DNA of 64,000 nucleotides from Allomuricauda sp. (lineage in GTDB: Bacteria > Bacteroidota > Bacteroidia > Flavobacteriales > Flavobacteriaceae): NCBI RefSeq assembly GCF_013911645.1, contig NZ_JACESV010000002.1:372001-436000 (forward strand), given 5' to 3'. The position numbers and the translations under genes are program-made. Below the pieces are notes generated by a model. It saw nothing but the letters and a program-made list of their open reading frames with translations. It made no database searches and was not told where the DNA came from. Shown here one piece after another: positions 17,239 through 24,843 of this stretch (position 1 is the stretch's first letter; each line of letters begins with the position of its first letter).

Positions 17239-18240
17239 ATGAAAGACAAACTTACGTTTGGAGTATTTGGAGGTGGAAGCTGGGGAACTGCTATCGTAAA
17301 AATGTTGACCGAAAATTTGGATCAGGTAAACTGGTATATGCGAAGCGATTCCGCTATTCGTCATATTAAAAAAGAGTGGCACAATCCCAATTATTTGAGC
17401 TCTGTGGAGTTTGATGTGGACCAATTGGTAATGAGCCATGATATTAACGAGATTATTGAAGCATCTGACGTGCTCATTTTTGCTATTCCTTCTGCTTTTT
17501 TGGATAGGGAACTGCAAAATTTGACGGTTTCTTTGAAGGATAAAATTATTTTCTCGGCCATTAAGGGCATTGTTCCCGAAAGTGGACGGATCGTTGGGGA
17601 ACATTTTAATGAGAAATATGAAATTCCTTTTGAGAACATAGGTGTGATCACGGGACCTTGCCATGCCGAAGAGGTGGCTTTGGAACGCCTATCGTACCTA
17701 ACCATTGCCTGCGCGGACGCCGACAAGGCCAAAATGGTGGCCAAACATTTAAAAAGCGACTATATCCGCACTAAAATTTCTGATGATATCATAGGAACGG
17801 AATACGCAGCTATGCTGAAAAATATTTATGCCATTGCTGCTGGAATTGCTCACGGGCTTGGCTATGGGGACAACTTCCAAAGTGTGTTGATGAGCAATGC
17901 CATCCGAGAAATGAAGCGGTTTATTGACCGTGTGTACAAAATGAAGCGTAACATCAACGCCTCTGCTTATTTGGGCGATCTATTGGTGACGGGCTACTCC
18001 GTTTTTAGTAGGAACCGTATGTTCGGGAATATGATCGGCAAGGGCTATACCGTAAAGAGTGCCATGATGGAAATGAACATGGTGGCCGAAGGCTATTACG
18101 CCACAAAAAGTGCCCATGATCTTATGGACAAACTGCAAAAAAAGTCCAAAACGCCGATTATCAATGCGGTTTACCAAATACTTTATAAAAACAAAAACCC
18201 CAAAAAGGTGTTTGAAAAGTTGACGGAGAAGTTGGATTGA
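17239..18240 (+). CDS. gpsA: NAD(P)H-dependent glycerol-3-phosphate dehydrogenase
   Basis: 333 aa. N-terminal Rossmann motif GVFGGGSWGTAIVKML (residues 8-23), SAIKGIVPESGR (about 111-122), ITGPCHAEEVA (about 137-147) and the catalytic lysine in EYAAMLKNIYAIAAGIAHG (about 189-207). It makes sn-glycerol 3-phosphate from dihydroxyacetone phosphate for phospholipid synthesis. It is transcribed away from the lipoprotein at 16194-17114 and converges on the GLPGLI block. The aerobic catabolic counterpart glpD lies at the far side of that block. Confidence 0.95.
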   Translation: MKDKLTFGVFGGGSWGTAIVKMLTENLDQVNWYMRSDSAIRHIKKEWHNPNYLSSVEFDVDQLVMSHDINEIIEASDVLIFAIPSAFLDRELQNLTVSLKDKIIFSAIKGIVPESGRIVGEHFNEKYEIPFENIGVITGPCHAEEVALERLSYLTIACADADKAKMVAKHLKSDYIRTKISDDIIGTEYAAMLKNIYAIAAGIAHGLGYGDNFQSVLMSNAIREMKRFIDRVYKMKRNINASAYLGDLLVTGYSVFSRNRMFGNMIGKGYTVKSAMMEMNMVAEGYYATKSAHDLMDKLQKKSKTPIINAVYQILYKNKNPKKVFEKLTEKLD

Positions 18241-18249
18241 ATTATAAGG

Positions 18250-18888
18250 TCAAAACTTGGCAATGTCAATACTGTAGCTTATAAATGGTACCATAATGGT
18301 CGCCTTTCCTTCAAAATACTTTGTATTGCGAGATATGTAAATACCCATCATTATTTTGGATTTACCTTTTCCATAACCAACGGAAATTTTGTTTGCACTA
18401 AAATTATAATTATCCATGGATGTCTTTGACCCTACGACATCTCCTTCTTCATTGAAAATAGGTTCGGTACGAGCATATTCACTATTTCGATTGAGCAAGC
18501 TAAGCCCAGCATTGACCAACAAATCTCCTTTTTTAAAAACTTGAAAATGATAGTTAAAACCAAAATGATAGCCGAACATCAGCCCCCGCTCTGTTTCTGA
18601 AGATGTTTCATCGATATGGGTCGTTATCAAATCATACCGAACGGAGGTTTTGAATCCTACGCTAAAATTTTGAGTAAAAAAATAATCCAATCCGATATTA
18701 AGTACTGGGCCAGAATTTTGTAAATCAGGATTAATAAAATTTGTGGCTACTGCTTGATCTCCAGATTTGTAAATGGGTGTAATCCTGAATTCAGCACCCA
18801 AATTGAAAAAGAATTTTTTCTCCCTTGAATTATTTTGGGCAACAAGATATAGTGGTAGTAGGAATAGGAGTATTAATGGTTTCTTCAT
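18250..18888 (-). CDS. Small outer-membrane beta-barrel protein, last gene of module B
   Basis: 212 aa from the ATG at 18888 (MKKPLILLFLLPL); the frame extends to 18915 but that adds no signal features. After a signal peptide ending VAQ, the sequence alternates hydrophobic and polar residues in many short strands (for example SGPVLNIGLDYFFTQNFSVG and KGDLLVNAGLSLLN), ending SYSIDIAKF with a terminal aromatic. This is typical of an 8- to 10-stranded porin-like OmpA/OmpW-type barrel. It follows the first GLPGLI gene by 33 bp on the same strand, so it is probably co-expressed with it. Function unknown. Confidence 0.7.
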   Translation of the reverse strand: MKKPLILLFLLPLYLVAQNNSREKKFFFNLGAEFRITPIYKSGDQAVATNFINPDLQNSGPVLNIGLDYFFTQNFSVGFKTSVRYDLITTHIDETSSETERGLMFGYHFGFNYHFQVFKKGDLLVNAGLSLLNRNSEYARTEPIFNEEGDVVGSKTSMDNYNFSANKISVGYGKGKSKIMMGIYISRNTKYFEGKATIMVPFISYSIDIAKF

Positions 18889-18921
18889 CGGAAAACATAG
18901 TACTTTCATTAACAAAATTTT

Positions 18922-19650
18922 CTACCATCTGTTTTTGGGTGAGAAAAAACCTGTATTGATACCTTTTGTTCTATCATCATACTCCTCTTGGGTGAAAATC
19001 TTCCCTTTGAAAGGTTTAATTTCAATGTTCTTCTGTATAGTTTTAATTTCCACTGCTTGAAAAGTAAAATGGGTATCCTTAAGCTCCAAAATAAGCCCAG
19101 GAAGACTATTGAATTCTTTAGGTCCAAATTGACCAGGTATTTGGGGGCAATACCATGCAACAATATCAAAATCAAATGTTCCTTTTGAGTTTGTTATCAT
19201 TTTATTCTTTACTGCCTTGAACGTTTTATATTTTCCAATGAATTTAAATTCATCAGTCAACTCCCAATCTTGGGAATCGATTGGATATTTTATCAGAACT
19301 TTTTCTCCATATGCATCTGTTTGCCTATAAACCATATTTTCTTTTAAGTCCGTATAATAACGACCGTTAGCCACAATGTTTTCTGCCCAAGACTGGCCTA
19401 TTGGCGTAATGTCATTTTCTAATGTAGTTGCTATTTCAAAAACCGATTTTTTTTCTGTAAAAGATAAAATAAAAGTGACTCCCTCCCCCTGTTTATGAAT
19501 TTTATCGAAAAAGTCATCTCTATCCTCAGTAAAATCAGATTTATTTTCGATAAACTTATAAGTTACTTTTCCTGACCTTATTTGATTTTGAGCATTTACA
19601 CTCAAAATGACTATGGTAAATAAAGTCAAACAAAAAAGACATTGCTTCAT
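18922..19650 (-). CDS. GLPGLI-family secreted protein 1 (module B)
   Basis: 242 aa. Signal peptide about 1-20 (LSVNAQ). Family hallmarks are an N-terminal SGKVTYKF strand, a central ENMVYRQTD segment, and the C-terminal AWYCPQIPGQFGP followed by NSLPGLILELKD near residue 185, a first-position variant of GLPGLI. The family is confined to Bacteroidota and has no firm function. It is probably periplasmic or surface exposed. The start codon lies exactly 15 nt after a 14-bp stem-loop that separates it from the small secreted protein gene upstream. The barrel gene follows. Confidence 0.9.
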   Translation of the reverse strand: MKQCLFCLTLFTIVILSVNAQNQIRSGKVTYKFIENKSDFTEDRDDFFDKIHKQGEGVTFILSFTEKKSVFEIATTLENDITPIGQSWAENIVANGRYYTDLKENMVYRQTDAYGEKVLIKYPIDSQDWELTDEFKFIGKYKTFKAVKNKMITNSKGTFDFDIVAWYCPQIPGQFGPKEFNSLPGLILELKDTHFTFQAVEIKTIQKNIEIKPFKGKIFTQEEYDDRTKGINTGFFSPKNRW

Positions 19651-19665
19651 ACAACCAATATTTTA

Positions 19666-19705
19666 AATTGGGTGAGAAAACTTAAACTCAGTTTCTCACC
19701 CAATT
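19666..19705 (-). promoter_or_regulatory. Stem-loop between small secreted protein and GLPGLI gene (module B)
   Basis: Perfect 14-bp inverted repeat (aattgggtgagaaa at 19666-19679; tttctcacccaatt at 19692-19705) with a 12-nt loop. It starts 19 nt after the small gene's stop and ends 15 nt before the GLPGLI start. No U-run follows, so processing, mRNA stabilisation or attenuation is more likely than full termination. An equivalent hairpin of different sequence holds the same place in module A. Confidence 0.75.
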
Positions 19706-19724
19706 ATAATTATTTACATTTTAA

Positions 19725-19946
19725 TTACATGTTAACATCCCCCATTGAATATCCCTCACAGAGGGCATAACTTACATTCATATACCATGTAGATGCCTCG
19801 TCACTTAGACCCGCTGCGTGTGCTTGCTGACCAACCATCAGGGCTTGGTCCATGCAATCTTTGGCCTCCGCTTTTGAGAAATTTGCATTCAAATTAATGG
19901 TAAATAACATAATTGCTATTACCATAATGAAACTAATTTTCTTCAT
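19725..19946 (-). CDS. Small secreted two-cysteine protein 1 (module B)
   Basis: 73 aa. A classical signal peptide (residues 1-21, ending NLNA) precedes a mature chain of about 52 residues. The core is Asp30-Cys31, 31 residues of mostly helical sequence, then Cys63-Glu-Gly-Tyr-Ser and a short tail. The paralogue at 24393-24602 has the same DC-x31-CExYS core and the same leader. The two cysteines could form one disulfide pinning a helical hairpin. I do not recognise the family. Size, secretion and the hairpin after the gene recall precursor-peptide or abundant small secreted protein genes, but no export or processing enzyme is adjacent. Confidence 0.75.
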   Translation of the reverse strand: MKKISFIMVIAIMLFTINLNANFSKAEAKDCMDQALMVGQQAHAAGLSDEASTWYMNVSYALCEGYSMGDVNM

Positions 19947-20045
19947 TTTAAAAAATTAATGGATTAATACTAGTTTTCTCTTACCATTAATTTTGCGCAA
20001 AAATGTAAGATTGGTGTCAAGCTATGTAAAAATTATCTTTCAAAA
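19947..20045 (-). promoter_or_regulatory. Conserved leader/promoter block of module B
   Basis: Read on the minus strand, this holds TTGAAAGATAA (20043-20033), TTTACATAGCT (20030-20020), the palindrome TTTTGCGCAAAA (19991-20002), and a leader ending CCATTAATTTTTTAAA just before the ATG. The same elements, in the same order and at near-identical spacing, occur upstream of the module A small gene (24603-24700). Confidence 0.75.
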
Positions 20046-20068
20046 CTCCCAAAATCAACAGATGCTAC

Positions 20069-20104
20069 TTTTGGATTGACGGAAAAGGGTTTTGAGTTGA
20101 CGAA
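20069..20104. promoter_or_regulatory. 21-bp-period direct repeat, LytTR-like site (module B)
   Basis: TTTTGGATTGACGGA at 20069 and TTTTGAGTTGACGAA at 20090 form two direct repeats with a 21-bp period. They lie about 120 bp upstream of the small secreted protein's ATG and just past the stop of the receptor gene. LytTR-family regulators (AgrA, ComE, AlgR) bind paired direct repeats of about 9 bp with 12- to 13-bp spacers, which fits this period. The assignment to LytTR is inference. Confidence 0.6.
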
Positions 20105-20120
20105 TTGGCAATTATGACGA

Positions 20121-22826
20121 TTACAGCTTATATGAAACTTTAAACATCACAATCCTCGGCATAATGGCAGTAGATTGGTCACTGATCAAAAAATCGGAAA
20201 AGGAGTTTTGTCTTTTAAACCTCACATCAAAAAGGTTGTTTACCGAAATTTCAAATCCCCAGGGGCTATCTTCTTTTTGATAAAAAAGTGATGCATTGGC
20301 CACATCAAATACATTGGTCAGGTTTTGTCCTTCGTTGTTGTATTCAGTTCGTTCATAATCTCCTTTCAAATGAAAATCATTGAAAAACACATAATCCAGA
20401 TTTGCGAAAACACTGGAGTTGGTAAAGGTGTTTTTACTCGTTGAGGTGGTATAAACCGATGGCTTGTGCGTGTAACCCAGCTCCAAATTGGGCCATTTAT
20501 CGAAAAGGGTCTCTACCTTCCCGGTAGCAGAAATGGAGCGGGACAGGTTTTTGGAAACATTGTCGTTCACCAATTGGAAAAATTCGTTATAGTTTCCTCT
20601 ACTTTCTACGCTTAGTTTAATCTTGTTAATCCTCTTTCCAAATCTAAAATTGGCATTCAACGAATTTTCGGGCTGGTTGAACATCGTATAGGTCACAAAT
20701 TGATTTATCCCATCCAACACCGTGTTGTTTTTTACACTCTGTGTCCTTTTGGTGTAGGTCAACCCTGCATTTAAATTCAAACCTCGAAACAGACTGAACT
20801 TATAATAGCTCAAGGAATAGGAATGGTTTCTTCCGTTTTGCAAATCGGGTGTGCCCAAACCCACCGAATTGAAGGACCTCAACATAAAATTGGTCCCTAA
20901 TTGGTCAATCGTCGGGAATTGCATTCGTTGTCTGTATCGGAATCGTATTTTTTCGCTACTGTTGAACTCCGCCTCTGCGTTAAAAGCAGGCAACAGAACT
21001 TGAGTGGTGTTATTTATCGACAGCCCTTCTTGCTCATTGTCCCAGATGTAATTGTGATAAAACAGTCCTGATTTCACGGTGAAAATCCCTGCCAAGAATT
21101 TATATTCCAGTCCCAAAAATGTATCATTGAACCAATAATCAATATCGTTTCCAAAGCCATTATCTGAAAAATCATTTACGCTTCCATTGGTGAGTTGTTG
21201 TATTTCCCCACTCGTGAAATCATCGAACCGTAAATTGGTGCCGAAGGTGGTGTAGATGTGGTTAAAATTGTTGAGCACCCAATAGTCTTTCAATACCAAA
21301 TCAAAAGATGCGGTCTGCGTTTCCTTCTGCTGAAAAACTTGATAGGAATCGTCTTCTTCCAAAGGAATCAACCCTTGCAGAAAAACTTGATCGGTTTCCC
21401 AAGTATTCTCCGGAGTGTTGTTTTGAAATACCAGGGAAGCTTCCAAGCTAAGCGTCTGCGCTCTTGAAAAACGCTTGCTGTATTCCACATTCTGTTTTAG
21501 CTCCAGTGCCAAAACATCGTGCAAGGTGTTGAAGAAAGTATTTTGATCGTCACTCTGAGTCAAAATGATACCGTCGCCCTTGTTTTTGGTGAGTTTTGCA
21601 AACGAATTTAGCGTTACATTCTCCTCCCGGTTGGGTTCGTGTTCCACCGTCGCCTTCCCGATCAAAAAGAAATTGTCAAAATCATTAAGTTCTGTTCTGT
21701 CCTCATTTAGCAATCCATTGGAGTTGTTGTATGTGTTCAAGGTGTTGAATTCCGTTTGTGTATTGCTGCTGTTTGCTATTACATAACTGTTGATGTCCGT
21801 TTTGGAAGAAACCTTCTGTCTTAGATTGAAAGCCCCAAACCGATTGGTGTTGGCCCTGAAATCGGTGTTGTTCAAAAATTGCGAGAAATCGTCCCTGCTC
21901 AACGAAAAGTAGCCTCCAATATCGTCCAGAAGCTTGCCAAACCCTCCATTGAATTCTAAATAATCGGAAAAGGAAAAACTTTTGACTCCTATGTTGTTCA
22001 AGTCCCCAATAAAATTGATATTGGTCTTAGGACTGTAATAAAACAGATTGGGATGCAGCAAATATCGATCTTTAACACCGCTTCCTACTTCCATATCGCC
22101 AAAAGCGAACTTCTTTTTGTCTTCTTTAAGTTTGATGTTGAGGGCCAGCTCATCGGAATCTTGTAGTCCTTTGAGAAATCCGATTTTGTTGTAGTTGTCC
22201 AACACTTGAACCTGATCTACTGCATCGGCCGGGATGTTATTGACAGCGAGTTTGCTATTGCCCGTAAAAAAGGTCTTATCCTCAACCAGTACCTTGGTCA
22301 CTTTTTTGCCCTGAGCGGTTACATTGCCTTCTCGGTCCACTTCCAATCCCGGTAATTTTTTGAGCACTTCGCGCAGTTTGCGCTCCTCGCCCGTAACAAA
22401 GGCATCGGTTTGGTAGGTTATGGTGTCCTCCTTTACTGTTATGGGAATTTTGTATTCCAGCACTACCTCATCCAGATCATTGGTTTTGGGCACCATCATT
22501 ACATCTTTGGTGGCATTTTGGGCTGCGGTATGGTCAAAAGAAAGTTTTTGGTAGCCGAGATAACTGACCTCAATGGAATAGGCCACCTCTTTTTTTAAGC
22601 GCAGGGTATACCCACCCTTATCGTTGGTGATGGCAAATTGGGTACGCTCATCGGCATTTTTGGGGAAGGCCAAAATATTGGCATTGACCATTGGTGTTGT
22701 GGTGGAACTATCCGTAATAATCCCACTTAGGACTACATTTTGTCCAAATAAATTTGTGATACCAAAAAAAAGAATGCCTATTTTAAGAAGGCATTTCACT
22801 GAAACCGAATCTTTAACTTTGAGCAA
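20121..22826 (-). CDS. TonB-receptor-like outer-membrane beta-barrel protein (module A)
   Basis: 901 aa. Signal peptide (about 1-29, ending NLFGQ), carboxypeptidase-like regulatory domain (about 30-120, VVLSGIITDSSTTTPMVNAN), plug-like domain (about 130-230) with the marker EVLKKLPGLEVDREGNVTAQ, VEDKTFFTGN and LAVNNIPADAVDQVQV, then a barrel ending FKVSYKL. This plug type is the one often found beside GLPGLI genes in Bacteroidota. No TonB box or SusD partner was recognised, so energy coupling and ligand are uncertain. It is the last gene of module A, 45 bp after GLPGLI protein 2. The module B regulatory repeats begin just after its stop. Confidence 0.85.
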   Translation of the reverse strand: MLKVKDSVSVKCLLKIGILFFGITNLFGQNVVLSGIITDSSTTTPMVNANILAFPKNADERTQFAITNDKGGYTLRLKKEVAYSIEVSYLGYQKLSFDHTAAQNATKDVMMVPKTNDLDEVVLEYKIPITVKEDTITYQTDAFVTGEERKLREVLKKLPGLEVDREGNVTAQGKKVTKVLVEDKTFFTGNSKLAVNNIPADAVDQVQVLDNYNKIGFLKGLQDSDELALNIKLKEDKKKFAFGDMEVGSGVKDRYLLHPNLFYYSPKTNINFIGDLNNIGVKSFSFSDYLEFNGGFGKLLDDIGGYFSLSRDDFSQFLNNTDFRANTNRFGAFNLRQKVSSKTDINSYVIANSSNTQTEFNTLNTYNNSNGLLNEDRTELNDFDNFFLIGKATVEHEPNREENVTLNSFAKLTKNKGDGIILTQSDDQNTFFNTLHDVLALELKQNVEYSKRFSRAQTLSLEASLVFQNNTPENTWETDQVFLQGLIPLEEDDSYQVFQQKETQTASFDLVLKDYWVLNNFNHIYTTFGTNLRFDDFTSGEIQQLTNGSVNDFSDNGFGNDIDYWFNDTFLGLEYKFLAGIFTVKSGLFYHNYIWDNEQEGLSINNTTQVLLPAFNAEAEFNSSEKIRFRYRQRMQFPTIDQLGTNFMLRSFNSVGLGTPDLQNGRNHSYSLSYYKFSLFRGLNLNAGLTYTKRTQSVKNNTVLDGINQFVTYTMFNQPENSLNANFRFGKRINKIKLSVESRGNYNEFFQLVNDNVSKNLSRSISATGKVETLFDKWPNLELGYTHKPSVYTTSTSKNTFTNSSVFANLDYVFFNDFHLKGDYERTEYNNEGQNLTNVFDVANASLFYQKEDSPWGFEISVNNLFDVRFKRQNSFSDFLISDQSTAIMPRIVMFKVSYKL

Positions 22827-22871
22827 TCTGTATAGTTCTTATTTACATTAATTAAAAGCCGTCTTTCTCTA

Positions 22872-23576
22872 CTATCGTTTAAATTTTTCCCGTAATTTTT
22901 CAAACTCTTCTTGAGTTATTATGACTCCTTTTTTAGGTTTAACTATTTTATAATCGGATTGGTTCAATGAAATTTCTGTAGCACTGTATGTGCGCTTATC
23001 ATCAGTCAATTCCAAAATTAATCCTGGTAGACCAAAAAAACCAGATGGCCCATACGAATATGGAATTTCTGGACAGTACCATGCGATTACATTTTTTTTA
23101 AAACTTCCTGCATCGTTTTCAATTGTGTAGTATGTAGTCGCCATATAACATTTATATTTCCCAATCATTTTTGAGCTATTGGATAGTTCCCAATTAGGCC
23201 TGTTAATTGGAATAAGAAAAGTTTCTCCGTAAGCCACTTCTTGCTTTAGAAACTCTTCAGTTTCTAAGTTGAGATAGAACTTTTTCATACCCCCCAGCAT
23301 TACTTTGGCAATCTTGGTTTGAAAATCATTTGCCCCCATCCTACCCTTCATTTCAAAAAAAGCCTTTCCCTTATTAAAAAGTAATTCAAAATCCATTGGA
23401 TTATTTTTAATAGCTTTATTTATAGCGTCAAATTGTTTATCCTCTTTGCTTGCACTATTTTCTAATTGAAGTTTTGAGGTTGCTTTATAAATGATTTTAC
23501 CGGTTTGTGCTGTTGTAGAAAGCACCATTGCAAAAAAGAAGAATATGTTTAAGTGTAAAATGGTTTTCTTTTTCAT
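22872..23576 (-). CDS. GLPGLI-family secreted protein 2 (module A)
   Basis: 234 aa from the ATG at 23576 (MKKKTILHLNIFFFFAM); the frame runs back to 23597, overlapping the upstream gene, but the signal peptide fixes the start. It contains AWYCPEIPYSYGP and the exact motif GLPGLILELTD near residue 180, followed by the usual charged C-terminus with TQEEFEKLREKF. It is exported to the periplasm or surface, of unknown function, 14 bp after GLPGLI protein 3 and ahead of the 901-aa receptor. The tandem pair suggests the two act together or on related partners. Confidence 0.9.
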   Translation of the reverse strand: MKKKTILHLNIFFFFAMVLSTTAQTGKIIYKATSKLQLENSASKEDKQFDAINKAIKNNPMDFELLFNKGKAFFEMKGRMGANDFQTKIAKVMLGGMKKFYLNLETEEFLKQEVAYGETFLIPINRPNWELSNSSKMIGKYKCYMATTYYTIENDAGSFKKNVIAWYCPEIPYSYGPSGFFGLPGLILELTDDKRTYSATEISLNQSDYKIVKPKKGVIITQEEFEKLREKFKR

Positions 23577-23590
23577 GGCTTTCTCAGTTT

Positions 23591-24325
23591 TTACCACCCT
23601 CTATCCAACTGCGCTTTAATCTTATCACCTTCTTTTTTGTATTCCTCCTCCGTCATGGTTTCGATATTGGTTGGCCAATCTATTTTTATATCTTTTTTGG
23701 AGTTCAGCTCAATCTCGCTAGCGGTGTAGGTAGCTATGGGCAATTTTAGTTCCAAAATAAGGCCAGGCAAGTTACCAACGTAATCTGCTGGGCCAAAAGA
23801 AACAGGAATTTCCGGTGCATACCATGCTATAGTATCTTCATTTAACCCAGTGTTGGATTTATCAAGAATGGCTTTATAACACAAGAACTTTCCGATTTTT
23901 TTCTGTTCCTTGGTCAATGTCCAATCTTGTTTTTCTACTTCTGAACCTACATTGTATTTCCTATCTTCATAATAGGTCTGCAATATTTGTTCGCTGTTAG
24001 TTAAGTTCGTAAAATAAGTTCCCTTAGAAGTAAGATACTTAACAAACTCGTCTAGTTCTTTATAATCCGAAATACTAAGTCCTTTTTGGTGTTGAAAAAT
24101 ACTTTTTGCATTTTTAAAGAATAATTCAAGTCGAATATTCTTGGCAGCGTCAGCGGTCATTCTATACATCCGCTTCAATTCGGGTGATGCTTTTCCGTCT
24201 TTTACACCATCTTTATAAAAACCCTCCATGCTTACTTTATAAAGGATTTTTCCGTTTGTGATTTGGGCAAAGATTGTATTGACCCCAAATAAAGTCAGAA
24301 AAACATACAGACAATATTTTTTCAT
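23591..24325 (-). CDS. GLPGLI-family secreted protein 3 (module A)
   Basis: 244 aa. Signal peptide about 1-20 (NTIFAQ). It shares the family order: NGKILYKVSM at the N-terminus, AWYAPEIPVSFGP, then GNLPGLILELKL near residue 187 (Asn at the first motif position), and TMTEEEYKKEGDKIKAQL at the end. It is the first GLPGLI gene of module A. Its start lies 15 nt after a 13-bp stem-loop that follows the broken small secreted protein gene. Confidence 0.9.
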   Translation of the reverse strand: MKKYCLYVFLTLFGVNTIFAQITNGKILYKVSMEGFYKDGVKDGKASPELKRMYRMTADAAKNIRLELFFKNAKSIFQHQKGLSISDYKELDEFVKYLTSKGTYFTNLTNSEQILQTYYEDRKYNVGSEVEKQDWTLTKEQKKIGKFLCYKAILDKSNTGLNEDTIAWYAPEIPVSFGPADYVGNLPGLILELKLPIATYTASEIELNSKKDIKIDWPTNIETMTEEEYKKEGDKIKAQLDRGW

Positions 24326-24340
24326 AAACAGTTTTTCAAG

Positions 24341-24370
24341 AAGTATGCCTGAAGCTTTTCAGGCATACTT
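24341..24370 (-). promoter_or_regulatory. Stem-loop between small gene and GLPGLI gene (module A)
   Basis: Perfect 13-bp inverted repeat (aagtatgcctgaa / ttcaggcatactt) with a 4-nt loop. It lies 22 nt after the small gene's stop and 15 nt before the GLPGLI start. The spacing equals module B although the stem sequences are unrelated. No U-run follows on the minus strand. Confidence 0.75.
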
Positions 24371-24392
24371 ACAATCAATTATTATTTTAATT

Positions 24393-24602
24393 TTATTGTG
24401 AATACGATTCACATAAAATCATTGCCGAAGTAAATGCGCTTCCTGCTGCGAACCCATCGCCAGTTGATTCATAGACTACATCAGCCCACTCCATTGCAAA
24501 ACTCTCGCAATCCACCGGCATTTCAGGTGTTGCCGCATTCAAACTGCTAGAGGTAAAACCAATAGCAAAAAACAATACTTGCTAAAAAATCACTTTTTTC
24601 AT
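24393..24602 (-). pseudogene. Small secreted two-cysteine protein 2, with in-frame TAG (module A)
   Basis: From the ATG at 24602 the frame reads MKKVIF, then TAG (24584-24582), then continues in frame as QVLFFAIGFTSSSLNA and a mature part with Asp31-Cys32, 31 residues, Cys64-Glu-Ser-Tyr-Ser-Gln and a stop. Leader, signal peptide length and cysteine spacing all match the intact paralogue at 19725-19946, so the true start is 24602 and the TAG interrupts the signal peptide. Explanations are a recent nonsense mutation, a sequencing error, readthrough, or re-initiation at the TTG at 24575, which leaves a shortened signal (LFFAIGF). Everything downstream is undamaged, so decay, if real, is recent. 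Confidence 0.65.
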
Positions 24603-24700
24603 TTTAAAAAATTAATGGTTAATGTTCAATTTCCCTTACTTGTTTTTGCGCAAAAATTTGTAAGACTTAGCGTGAAGCTATGTAAAGTTTATCTTTCAAT
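24603..24700 (-). promoter_or_regulatory. Conserved leader/promoter block of module A
   Basis: On the minus strand: TTGAAAGATAA (24699-24689), TTTACATAGCT (24686-24676), a 14-bp palindrome TTTTTGCGCAAAAA (24643-24656), and a leader ending CCATTAATTTTTTAAA before the ATG. It is homologous to the block at 19947-20045 in order and spacing. The distance between the last block and the direct repeats differs from module B by 10 bp, about one helical turn. Confidence 0.75.
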
Positions 24701-24734
24701 GGCTATTAAATTGAATTGAATTGAGGGATGTCCC

Positions 24735-24771
24735 TTTTGAGTTGACAGATGGTGGTTTTCAATTGATAGAT
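24735..24771. promoter_or_regulatory. 21-bp-period direct repeat, LytTR-like site (module A)
   Basis: TTTTGAGTTGACAGA at 24735 and TTTTCAATTGATAGA at 24756, a 21-bp period as in module B. It sits about 130 bp upstream of the small gene's start and about 70 bp after the stop of GLPGLI protein 4. Binding by a LytTR-type regulator is inference; none is encoded in the window. Confidence 0.6.
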
Positions 24772-24843
24772 GACAATAGGCATACTAAAAGTAGATGCCA
24801 AAAAGCATCCCTTAATTAGGTGAAATTGTCCAATGATTGTTTA

